Shown here: piece by piece, positions 1 through 10,343 of the stretch
Layout of the letters: each line of letters starts with the position of its first letter
Position numbering within the stretch: position 1 is the stretch's first letter
Assembly: GCA_015698045.1 (NCBI GenBank)
Contig: BLAL01000005.1
Coordinates: 310,001 to 374,000 of the forward strand
Direction: 5' to 3'
DNA: 64,000 nucleotides
Origin: Rhizophagus clarus
Taxonomy: Eukaryota > Glomeromycota > Glomeromycetes > Glomerales > Glomeraceae
Notes under the pieces: model-generated
Database searches by the model: none
What the model saw: the letters and a program-made list of their open reading frames with translations, nothing else
What the model was told of the DNA's origin: nothing
Position numbers and translations under genes: made by a program

Positions 1-392
1 TTTTTTTAGCCACGGGTCTAGTTCAAATTTGTTGACAATTCATAATATTAACCTAGTAAAGTCCTGCAGAAATTTGCCTTCCATGATCTAGTAAGGTCAT
101 CAGGAATCTATACAAAAAAGGTTTAGTTTGCAAGATCTGAGATCGCTTCTTTCGCCATAGCTGAAATATCCATATCTTAATTGCGTATCGTCTCGTCCAG
201 GTTTCAATGTGTTAATAATTATTCTCGTTAACGCTTCCTTCAAACTACGTCAACGAGTTCAGGTGTCTGGGAAAAAAAAAATCTTGGAGTTACTGCGCGT
301 GTTGCTGGTTAGTATCGTACGAGGTACGACCACTCGTATAACGTAATACTATATCATTTGCTGTATTACGTCACTAGAAAGATGAAGTACTG

Positions 393-400
393 TATATAAG
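393..400 (+). promoter_or_regulatory. TATA-like box before the first Crinkler relic
   Basis: The motif TATATAAG lies about 65 bases before the ATG at 466. It is the only good core-promoter match in the first 465 bases, which otherwise hold nothing recognised. The match could be chance in such AT-rich DNA. Confidence 0.35.
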
Positions 401-465
401 GAATAAGGATATATACATACTTTCTCCAGACTCTTTCTTTTAACTTACTAGGCATTATCGTCAAA

Positions 466-2392
466 ATGATATCGTCATTTAATTGTTTACGCGTTTAACG
501 TTCTTGACAGTCTCTCGGTTGACATTGTTAAAGAAAAAAATAACGAAACCCTATTCGCCAAGCTTGAAAATAGTCAATACGACCTTAAATATTTCAAAAC
601 TGAGCACCTCAAGGATTATGTCTGTAAAAAGAGAAATGTTGCTGGTTCTGATAGACACGAAGTGAAACTTTGGAAAGTTAATGTCGTTGATGAACTTGAC
701 TCTAAAGATAAACTTAATGATGAAATGAAGTCTCGACAATTGTTTAGTGACTGTTTTCAACGTGAATTAAACGGTGATCCTGAATTTATAGTGACTAATG
801 TCCATGTCATCGCTGTTATCCGTAAGTGTCTCCCAACGTTTTACCTCGCGATCAAGAACGTGATACATAACCTTTTGATGGTCGTTGTTTTTTAACTTTT
901 ATACACAGGATCTCCTTATAAGCGCGTTAAACTGCTAACGATAAAACGAGAAAGATGAAATATTATTGGAACTTTGTATGAATTAAAAAACGCGAAAGTT
1001 CATAATGATTTTCTCTATTTCGGTGATCCTAAGGATTCAAAACCATATATTTTTATCCGCGATTGCTACACTCATTTATATATATTGTCTTTGATAAGTC
1101 AATAAAAAAATTGCGAATTACAGGAAACCCAGGAATTGGGAAGGCATTTTTGGGCTTCTATTTATTTCATCTACTTGCATCAAATGGAAAAACTGTTATA
1201 TATCGTAAAGTCGACAATCATCCACTTCTATTCTATGATAATGAAGTCTTATTCGCTAAAAATCTTTTTGTTTCTTTGACCACCTGTGTAACCTGGTATA
1301 TAGTAGATGGTCAACCTCCGATTAATTATGTTGCTAAGACGATTCTCTTGGGTTCGCCTCTGAAGAGTTATTACAAAAACTTTGATAAGACGGAGGGGAG
1401 ATAGAAGTACGATACATGCCGGTGTGGGATTTTGATGAGATCGAAAAATGCAGGGACATGATATTTAGTGATCTTGGGAAAAATTATGTTAAGGATTTGT
1501 TTTTGAAGTGGGTGGAATTTCTCGTTTTGTCTTAGAACTTGCTAAGAACGAAATTGAACAAGCTAAGCTTAAAGATGCAATCGGTATATGCGGGGAACGC
1601 ATATTTAAATATATTGGTCAAAGCGAGTCTCACAAAGACATAAGTCACATGTTACTACATATCGTCACAAACACCCCCAACTGAGAACGATGACGACGAA
1701 ATGGATGTCGATGAAGAGGAAGTGCTTGAGGCACAAAAACCTTTTACGCGAAAAATTATAAAATTTGCGTCACAGTATGTGAGTGAAAAGGTGATTGATA
1801 AATTAGAGGGACATTAAGGGAAAGATTACAACATGAGTCGTTTGCAGCTTTGAAAGGCGAGGAAAGTAATCAATACCTGGGCAAATGTTTCGAACAGATT
1901 TGTCACCGGATTTTGCGAAGTGGGAAGACTCTTAATTATCGTTCTTTAGAATCTGATGATGCATCAACTCTCTCTATAATTGTGCCAAGAAAAGACACTT
2001 ACATTTTCTGAATATGAAATTAGTACGATCCAAAATGGAAAATACTATCAACTTAGCAGTGAAACCTTTCCATCATTGGATTCATTAATTGTTCCTAAGT
2101 ACATATTTCAGGTGACAACTTCCCTTAAACATCCTATTAAAATATCTGGTCTAAAAAAAGTTCATAATAAATTATCAAGGAAAGGTGATATTGAATTTTA
2201 TTTGTTGTGCCGATGTACTTGTACAAACCTTTCAAAAAGCAGTATTTTACTTACAAAAATAAGAAATACGATGGAAATCTGAAATATATTAATCGCATTA
2301 AGAAATACGTTATAGGAATTGATTTGAACCCCGAGATGATTGGTAAATTTAAACAAGACGATAATTCGCAGGAATTAGATAATCTTAATTAA
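466..2392 (+). pseudogene. Crinkler (CRN)-type protein, broken by frameshifts
   Basis: The pieces follow the order of a fungal Crinkler-type protein: a ubiquitin-like N-terminus with the LWKV motif (about 668) and a VHVIAV segment before a GTAAGT...ACACAG intron (822-908), then a P-loop NTPase part (GNPGIGKA, about 1125), then a C-terminal part ending near 2392 (KYIFQVTTSLKHPIKISGLKK, then YLYKPFKKQYF). The ATG at 466 reads only ten codons before TAA; the rest of the N-terminus is in another frame. Further breaks occur around 930-1060, at 1402, near 1530, at 1681 and near 2200. The Walker A Ser/Thr after GK is Ala. Members in pathogens and mycorrhizal fungi are candidate effectors; this copy cannot make the full protein. 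Family assignment rests on the overall motif pattern and is fairly sure; the exact number of lesions is not. Confidence 0.75.
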
Positions 2393-4849
2393 GAATTTAT
2401 TCTTTAATTTAGCAAATTGCATATTGGGTTGGATTAATTAGTATTTATAGGAAAAAAGGTTATATGAAAAATAATTAATTTTTAACATGTTTATCTATGT
2501 AATTATTAATATCGCCTTTTTTCTTTTTGTAGGATTGACTTTTGGATAGCAGGTAATTTGAAAATCCTTTTTATTTAAGAAACATTCTACTGATATTTCA
2601 TTTTTTTTTTTTTTTTTAGTTTTTTTTTTTAGTTTTAATAATAATAGTTTTGCAAAAATTATCTATTATAACTTTTTTTATTAATTGTACAGTACAATAT
2701 ATAATAAACTATTAATATATAAATAAATGTTGTTATTTTTATAATATTGAAATAATATAAATATCAGATTTATAATTTAAATATGTTATAATATATTAGA
2801 AATATTTGAAATACTAATATTTCAATAATAGTTAAAATTAATCTACCATTTTTTTGTCTAAAATATTATATTATATTTAATTTGCACCAAAAATTGGTTA
2901 CAAATCAGGTAAATAAGTTAGTTTTCATTTGAATTAAAATTAAAAATATATAATAAAACTATTGGATATATTAATAATTTTTTTTTTAACTAGTATTCAG
3001 ATACAACTAGGTTTAAACCATTACTTTATAGTTTATACTAATATAAATAATTGATTAAAATAATATTAGATATCTATTTAAATTCTATTTATTTGTAAAA
3101 AGATTTAAATTTTATACTAATATTTTTATTTGCTTTTAAATAAAATATATAACTTAAAATAAATTTAAACTTTAAAGAGAAGAATAGAATTAATATATCA
3201 GAAAATAAATAAAAATATGTAAAATTTGTTTTTCATATTTATATTTTTTAATATTACACTTTACAATTATATTTTATTAATACTATTACTAATACTTATA
3301 TTAGGTTTTAAATAAAATATATAATTTTTTTTAATATATTTTATAATTTTAAAACATCTTATTTTAATTTAATCAAATAAATACTTGTTATTCTATAGAT
3401 ATCTGAGAATAATTAGGTTATTCACTAATGTAAGATTCCTTTTTAAAGGGAGAAATACATCAGTGAATACCAAGTTATTTTAAACTTTCCATATAATAAT
3501 AGGTTTATCTTATTGTATATGACATAGTATATATTAATGAATTTTTTTTTACTATATTTAAGCTTTTTTTTAAGTTTTTTTTTTTGCTTTTTACACTCTT
3601 TCTTCTTTTTTTATTTTTTTTTTATTTCTTCTTCTTTATATATATCTTTTTTTAAAAATCTTATTATAATGACATCTATTTCTATAAATAAAAAAATATA
3701 TCAAATTCAATAACTTTCAAGAGTAAAAATTACAGATAAATGTATTTTAAAATGATTTTGTATAATTGATAGATTTAATTATGAAGCCAATATAATAAAA
3801 AAAATTATTTAATATAATACTTATACAGAATTTTGAAGATTTTTTATACAAATTCATTATATAGTTTAAAAAACAAAATGGTAAAACTATAAGGCAAAAT
3901 CTGTATATATCTTTATGTATTATTAGTAAGGTATTTATATTAAAATAAAAGAATTTAAATACTTTCTAAAAAATTTGTAGAAAGATTTAAATAATAATGA
4001 TAGTAATTCCAAATTTTCAAGTAATAGATTCTCTGATAATTTCAATAAATAATAAGTAATAATTGATTATAAGTTAATCAAAAAACAAGAAAATTTATAT
4101 GATAATAAAGAAGATTCTATAGGCAAATATATCAAAACATGATTTAATATAAACAAATAATAATAAAATAGTTAATTTAGTTTTTATTTATATATTATAT
4201 TTCTCATATTTAATTTTAACATTTTTAATTTAACTGAAAAATAACAAATATTAAAAAATATTAATACCAATATTTGTAGTATTACACATAAAAAAAAGAA
4301 AATGGAAAGCATTATCAAAATAATTATTTCTAATACAGTTAAAGATATATATTTTCATATTCATTATTAAATAATCTTAAAATCTAAAACATAAAAAATT
4401 AAAAAAAAAAATATATTAAATGCATATTTTTATTATAAAAAAAAATAATTTATATTATAAACAAATATTTATTATTATTAATAATTATTATAAACTACTA
4501 GTAGAATAAGTAACAAAAAAATATATCAGTATATATAGTACCAATATGATAATTTTAATTACTATTATGTTAAATATTTTTTTAAGTTCATAATTATTGT
4601 TTTTTAATTTACATAAAATATTTTTCTTTTCATTTAATATTTATTTTATATTTTTAATATTTTTTTTTTTTTTATATTTTTTAATTACTAGTTTAAAAAT
4701 TTTTTTATTTAATTTTTTATTTACTAATCTACATTTTTTTTTTTTTTATTAATTATAATTTATTTTAATCAATTAAAATTTTTTTAATTATATGATATTT
4801 TATTTTTTTTTTTTAAACTTTTTAATTTTAAATTAAATTTTTACTAATT
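2393..4849. other. AT-rich intergenic DNA, no gene seen
   Basis: Almost pure A/T with many homopolymer runs and stops in all frames. Apart from one inverted repeat at 3416-3471, nothing was recognised. Some segments may be old, diverged transposon ends. Confidence 0.6.
3416..3471. repeat. Hairpin-forming inverted repeat
   Basis: GGTTATTCACTAATG at 3416-3430 pairs with CATCAGTGAATACC at 3458-3471 with few mismatches, and pairing continues weakly outward (AATT.. / ..AAGTTATT). It is a GC-richer island in A/T sequence, so it is probably the core of a small foldback element. Confidence 0.5.
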
Positions 4850-4868
4850 ATTTCTTATATTTTTTTTT

Positions 4869-5247
4869 CCCTTTTGGGAAGCAAGAGTTTAACGTAGCTT
4901 TATTGGATATAGGAATAAGTTACATTACAGTAAACATAAAATGAAACCTAGCTAATACTACGATCCGCAACCATACTAAAGAAACTACCCCAGTCATCAT
5001 TTAATAAGAGACCCCATCTGTAAACTTCATACCTACGCTATGTATCTAATACAAGTAGGCCTCATCACTACAGTAGGTGACCACTTAGCCAATCAGTTCC
5101 GTAATCACAGATAAGACGCACATTTCATCCTAGAGACAGTGCAATACTAGGACTAATGAATACTGGTAAAAAAAACTATTTTATATCTTTTTTTGTAAAT
5201 TTTTTAAGTACCAATCCCATCACCACTCCCAAAGCTTGATCTCACAG
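4869..5247 (-). mobile_element. SINE-like retroposon with 19-bp target duplication
   Basis: A 379-bp island of much higher GC sits between two identical 19-bp repeats, ATTTCTTATATTTTTTTTT, at 4850-4868 and 5248-5266. Read on the minus strand, the island ends in AAAAGGG and then the A-run of the duplication, as expected for a retroposon primed at a T-rich target. No ORF is present. A TGGCTAAGTGG string near 5090 on the minus strand fits the Pol III A-box consensus, and parts (AAGC.TTTGGG near 5230, AGTCCTAGTATTGCAC near 5150) resemble 5S rRNA pieces; neither origin is proved. Confidence 0.6.
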
Positions 5248-5546
5248 ATTTCTTATATTTTTTTTTTTTAATTATTATTTAAAGTATCTTTAAATTTATT
5301 AATTTCATTATTTTTAATTTAAATTTTATATTTTATTAATAAAAATTTTTTATTTTTACTTATTTTTTAAAAAAATATTAATTATTTATTTAAAGTATAA
5401 TATTATTTATATAATAATATTAAAAATAAAATCAGATTACTACTTTAAATATAATATTAAAAAAATATAAAAATATATCAAAATTTTTTAAAATTATTAA
5501 TTATTCTTATTAAATCAATTTAAATGAAATTTAAAATATAAATAAT

Positions 5547-5719
5547 TATAGATGCTATCCAAATTATTCCAAATTAATTTGTACATTTTGGTTGCCATAA
5601 TTCCCAAATCCCAAATGTACAAATTACAAAATTTATATATATAATTTGTAAATTAATTTGGATTTGTATATTTGGACTATTATAATTTTAAATTATTTTA
5701 GATTTAAATAGCATCTATA
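5547..5719. mobile_element. Foldback MITE with TATAGATGCTAT ends
   Basis: TATAGATGCTAT (5547-5558) and ATAGCATCTATA (5708-5719) are perfect inverted ends of a 173-bp sequence. Inside, AATTTGTACATTTTGG pairs with CCAAATGTACAAATT and the middle is also palindromic, so the whole element can fold. AAATAAT occurs just outside on both sides (5540-5546 and 5721-5727), a possible target duplication, although such AT-rich words are common here. No coding capacity. Confidence 0.55.
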
Positions 5720-5887
5720 TAAATAATATATAATATAAACTATTAAAAAACAAAAAATTTAATATAAATTTATTAATTAGATTTTTAATTATATAACATT
5801 AAACTAAAAAAACTTAATACTTTTATTTTACTACTTTTTAAAATACTTAAAAAAATCAAAATTTTTACAAAATTGTATTATATTTTT

Positions 5888-5921
<34 letters not shown>

Positions 5922-6155
5922 TATATATATATAAAATTAATTATCAAATAACTTAAAGTTAAAAATCAATATTTTTTAATAATAAATTAATTTATTTTTT
6001 AATAAGAATTATTATAAAATATATAAAATTTACAATTTTTTAATATAAAACTTTTTTTGAATAAAAATAGATTAAAGATTTTATAATTATAAAATAATAT
6101 TAAAATATAAATTCTTTTAGTTAAAAAAAATATTCTAAAAAAAATGCATTTAATT

Positions 6156-6312
6156 TATAATGGATTTCTAAATTCTAATTAATGAAAAATTGTTTATTAA
6201 AAAGTGTTAATGATTTTTAATTTACATATAAAAATAATTTTTATTATATATGAAATAAAAATCATTATTACTTTTTAATTAGTAATTTTTTACTAATTAA
6301 AGATCTATTATA
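6156..6312. mobile_element. Foldback MITE inside the left arm
   Basis: The ends TATAATGGAT and the reverse complement TATAATAGAT bound 157 bp that are one long imperfect palindrome (AAAAAGTGTTAATGATTTTTA against the run AAAAATCATTATTACTTTTT). It lies in the extra DNA that splits the left arm of the larger inverted-repeat element, so it inserted later. Confidence 0.5.
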
Positions 6313-6649
6313 GCAATTTTTTTTATATATTTTCTTTAACTAGAAGGATCTAAATTTTAAAAAAAAAACTTTATACTAAAAATTATAAAATTTATATATT
6401 TTATAATAATTTTTAATTATATTTATTAAAGTATATAACTAATTTGCATCTGAAGTAATTTTACCTGAATGATTTAATCCAGTAATTTTATATCAGATAT
6501 TTTATTTACCCATGTATTATTATTATTTGCATCCTATATGATTTATATGCCAATCATCTTAGTATATGTTTATTTTAAATAATCTTTTTTTTAAGCATAC
6601 TTTAATAATTATTTTTTCTTTAAGTTTTTTCACTCCTTTACTCAATTTG

Positions 6650-7262
6650 CTCATGATATATTTTTTTTTTATTTTTTTTTATTTTACTTTTTACATTTTA
6701 TTTCTTACTAATTTTGTTTCATTTTTTTAAACCCTTTAGTTTTTTTTGTTTTACAATTAAGGTATGTCTAGTCTATATAACCCAGATTTTGTGTTTTTTA
6801 ATTTTATTTTTCATTTCTTACATTTTGTATTTTATTCTTTTAAGTCTTTTAGTTTTCTCTGCAATTATTAAAGTATGTTTTTTTATTTTCGTTTAATATG
6901 TAATTTTTATTTTCTACTAACTTTTTTTTTTTTTTTATAGGTTTAATTTTATTTGGTTTTTTATTTATCTTACTTTTTGTCCCTTTATTTTTTTGTTTTT
7001 TTTTCATCTTTTTATTTCTTTTATTTTTTTTTATTTTTTTTATTATTTTTTATTTTTCTTTTGTTTCTTTCTTTTTTTTTGTTTTCACTTCATCTTTTTT
7101 ATTCCTTTACATTACCTTTATTACTTTGATTTTTTTTATTTCTACTTCATTTTTTTCATTCTTTTATACTATTTTTTGTTTTTTTTTTTTTATTCCCACT
7201 TCATTTTTTTCAGTTTTTTTCCATTTTTGCTTCATCTTTTTTATTTCTTTACACTAGTATTG
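6650..7262 (+). repeat. Polypyrimidine low-complexity tract
   Basis: Diverged short units of the type TTTTTTCATTTCTTTT repeat over about 600 bases, and a similar block lies at 7620-7825. The open frames here are by-products of the T/C bias (Phe/Leu/Ser runs) and are not genes. The tract lies between the inverted arms of the 5741-8489 element. Confidence 0.6.
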
Positions 7263-8189
7263 CAATTCAAATATTTACGAATAAATATATTTTGATAATT
7301 ATATATATATTTAATCCATAAAAATAAGAATTTTTTTTTTTTGAATATATCATTAAAATTATATTTCATAATATAATAGATTTAAAGTCCTTTCTAAATA
7401 TAAAATTAAAGAAAAATCTAATTTAGATTGAAAATTCATCTGACAGATAAAAAATTCAATCTGAATAGGATTTCTTTTTCTTTTTATTATTAATGAAATT
7501 TTTAATTTTTTTATATTATATCTTAAGATATTATTTTAAGATATTTCAAAAAATTTTTACTTTTATTAATTTAAATTCATATATAATTACTAAAATATGT
7601 TTATCTGCAGATATCTGGATTGCAACTCTACTTTATACTGTTTTTTGTTTCTTTCATTTTTTATTTTTCTTTGCTCTATTTTATTCTTCTTCATTTCTTT
7701 CATTTTTTTACTTTCTCTTTGCTTTATTTCATTACTTTATCACTTTCTCTTTATTTTTTTATTTTCTTTCACTCCTCCTATATTTTTTATTCATCCTCAT
7801 TTCTTTTACCTTTTTTCATTTACATATTTTCTAATTAATATATCCTATATTACTTATTGTGAATCTATTTCATAAATTTATCTATTAATGTTTTTATGTA
7901 TCTTTTTTTTATTATTATAACTTTTTTTTATCATTCCTATCAAAAAATTTAGCATTTTGAATAGTGGGAGTTTGTTAAATAAAATATATAATCTACTAAA
8001 AATTAATAAATTATTGTGCATATAAAATTTATTATATTATGAAAAAATTTTAAACATATTTATTATATACATTTCAAAAAAATTAGTATTAAGATTTATA
8101 ATACATCAAAATATTAAAATTTACAGAAAATATTTAACTAATTAAATTTAATAAATTTAATAAATTAATCATGAATGAAATCACCTGGA

Positions 8190-8213
8190 TGAAATTACCT
8201 CTTGGTAATTTCA
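8190..8213. repeat. Perfect 10-bp-stem hairpin
   Basis: TGAAATTACC and GGTAATTTCA flank a TCTT loop. It sits at the inner edge of the right arm of the 2.7-kb inverted-repeat element, next to the shared AATTTGCAT motif. Confidence 0.6.
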
Positions 8214-8571
8214 CTCCAAATGCAAATTAGCAACATTCTTTATTAAATAAATAAATTAATTTATTATTAAAAAGTATTAATTTTTTTTTAATTTTAATTT
8301 ATAATTTAAATTATTTGATAATTAATTTTACATGTTTTTATTATAAAAGCATAATACAATTTTGTAAAAATTTTGATTTTTAAAAATTTTAAAAGTAGCA
8401 AAATAAAAGTACCAAGTTTTTTTAATTTAACATTATATAATTAAAAAACTAATTAATAAATTTATATTAAATTTTCTGTTTTTTAATAGCATATCGGTAG
8501 ATTTGTTTCATCGTCTAAATATGTTAAATTTTGTTATACAATGTATTATAAAAGTTAAAGATATGCAATAT

Positions 8572-8690
8572 AGTGAACTAAAAAAAATGTGTACAATTTT
8601 TAAAAGTGCAATTCAGCACGATTTTAATTTTGGCCAGAATTAACATAATTTCGGCTAGATTTAATATACCGTAACTGGTAATATGATAGT
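8572..8690 (-). repeat. Diverged relative of the MITE at 32.6 kb
   Basis: GTGAACTAAAAAAAATGTGTAC and GGCCAGAATTA..ATAATTTCGGC occur here and, in related form, in the element at 32582-32815. Both contain repeated GGCCAGAATTAT-type words. No clear ends were seen here, so this is a fragment. The remaining DNA from 8490 to 8955 is AT-rich with nothing recognised. Confidence 0.35.
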
Positions 8691-8959
8691 AATGATAATT
8701 AATTAAACAAAAAAAAAAAAAAACTTTAACACCACAATCATTAAATCTATAATTACAAAAACAATTTCACACTTAATAATTTGTTGAATAATAATTAATA
8801 TCACTATAAATTAATAAAAAGGAAATTGTATGAAAAAAACTATATTTTAATTCAAAGAAAAAAAATTATACCACAATGTATACATGATTTTATAAAAAAA
8901 TTAAGCCACAATTGCATAATTTTAATTGTAATATTAATGTTATAATGCTGTATTAATTG

Positions 8960-9530
8960 CAAATGCACTGCAATATATAAGAAAAAATGGAAAATACAGT
9001 AAGAAAGGACAAAGGAAGAATAAATGAAAGAAGAGATAAATGAAAAGGGATAAAGGGAAGTAAAGATGATCAAAGAGAAATGAGGAAGGAACAAAAAAGG
9101 TAAAGGATAGTGAAAAAGAATGAATAAAACAAAAAAAGAATGAAAATGAATGAGAAAACGAAAGGGGAATGAAAAGGAATAAAGAGAATGAAAAAAAATA
9201 AAAGGAATGAAAGAAGCAAATGGCAAATGAAAAAAAATAAGAGAAATGAAAGAGAATGAAAGGAAGCAAAGGAGGAATGAAAATCAATAAAGGGAACGAA
9301 AAAAAGCAACAAAAGAAGTCAAAGATCAATGAAATAAACCAAAAAAGCAATAAAAGAAACAATGATGAAAGGAATAAAAGATCAATAAAAGGAATAACGA
9401 AAGAAACATAAAAGATCAATGAAAGAACCATGAAAAGAAATGAAAGGAATAATGAAAAAAAGAAACAAAAAAACTACGAAAAGAAGAGAAATAAAGGGGA
9501 AAAAAATGAAAGAAAAGCCAGAATACCTAC
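8960..9530 (-). repeat. Purine-rich satellite (GGAATGAAAAGAA type)
   Basis: About 570 bases of almost pure A/G on the plus strand, with loose units such as AATGAAAGGAATAAAAG and GATCAATGAAAGAA. The minus strand is therefore a very long polypyrimidine tract ending in TTATATATTGCAG (near 8970), which looks like a splice acceptor. The long minus-strand Phe/Ser reading frames here are artefacts of composition. Confidence 0.6.
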
Positions 9531-9840
9531 CCATAGAAAAAAAAGAAAGAAAACGGTTAATATCATCTTAAAAGAAAAATAAAACAACAAGAGAAGAGCC
9601 GTAAGAGACTTACTTGAATTTTCACTCATATGGTACACATCTAAAAAGACAAAAAGTTTAGTAAAAGAACAAGGAAAAGAATGAAAAGAAAACAAAAAAA
9701 AGGAGAAGAAATTAAAACTCATCTTGAATTTCTGAAATAGATAAAAACAGCCACGCCTAAAAAAAAGAACAAGTTAATAAAAGCAAAAAAAACTTACCTG
9801 TTACAGTATTTAATTCTGAAGCTAAAGGTAACACCATTAA
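9530..9840 (-). other. Exon-like islands with splice signals, minus strand
   Basis: Between pyrimidine tracts the minus strand has short islands: one ends AACAG|GTAAGT (near 9797), another is entered by TTTTTAG (near 9645) and leaves through CAA|GTAAGT (near 9616). They resemble the exon-like units of the plus-strand array that starts at 10344, but no frame connects them. Probably a decayed or non-coding relative. Confidence 0.25.
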
Positions 9841-9854
9841 ATAAAAAATTTAAA

Positions 9855-10065
9855 TTGTGGTTTATAATTTTTGAAAAAAAAAATTATTTTTTTATTTTTT
9901 AAAAAAAAAATTCCCTTATCATAAAACAAATGATTTTTTATTTTTTTTAAAAAAAATTTCCCTTAAAAAAAAAATGATTTTTTATTTTTTAAAAAAAAAT
10001 TTCCCTTAAAAAAATTTCACTTAAAAAAAACGATATATTTTTTAAAAAAAATTTCCCTTCCGCCA
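9855..10065. repeat. Tandem TTTTTTAAAAAA-TTCCCTTA repeat
   Basis: Four or so copies of a roughly 45-50-base unit: an A/T hairpin (TTTTTTATTTTTTAAAAAAAA) followed by TTTCCCTTA. Nothing else was recognised from 10065 to 10330. Confidence 0.6.
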
Positions 10066-10343
10066 AAATAAAAATCTAAAGTCTGAACAAAACTACTAGC
10101 ATTAATTATCTATTTATAACATAAAAGGCAATATCGCTTACTATTTACGATAAGCTTATCTCATGAGTTGATATAAAAAAGGAATATGTTATATATCACA
10201 TGCACTTTATCTAGTTTTTGAACCGGTATAACCAGTATTATGATCTGATTATTTGGATAAACAGGTTTTTTTTTGAATTTATTACATTTAGATAAAAAAC
10301 AATTTAAAAAAATAATTATTTTTTTTTTTCTTTTTTGTAACAG

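Larger units (their letters stand above)
5741..8489. mobile_element. 2.7-kb element with about 300-bp inverted arms
   Basis: The left arm (5741-6008, resuming at 6423-6465) matches the reverse complement of the right arm (8489-8236, continuing to about 8200) at roughly 80-90% by eye. For example TTATTAATTAG.TTTTTAATTATATAA, TTTTTACAAAATTGTATTAT and AAAATTAATTATCAAATAA occur in both in the same order, as does CTAATTTGCAT. The left arm is interrupted by about 415 bp (6009-6422) that contains a separate foldback element. The middle (6600-8160) is T-rich low-complexity DNA with no real gene. No transposase was found, so this is probably a non-autonomous DNA transposon or old inverted duplication. 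Confidence 0.6.

Noticed and set aside
6714..7875. Several plus-strand open frames rich in Phe, Leu and Ser
   Set aside because: They come from T/C-rich low-complexity DNA; all three frames are open in the same places and none has gene-like composition.
8852..9722. Long minus-strand open frames of 80-163 codons
   Set aside because: They are products of the purine-rich satellite; reading frames overlap and contain only simple Phe/Ser/Leu runs.
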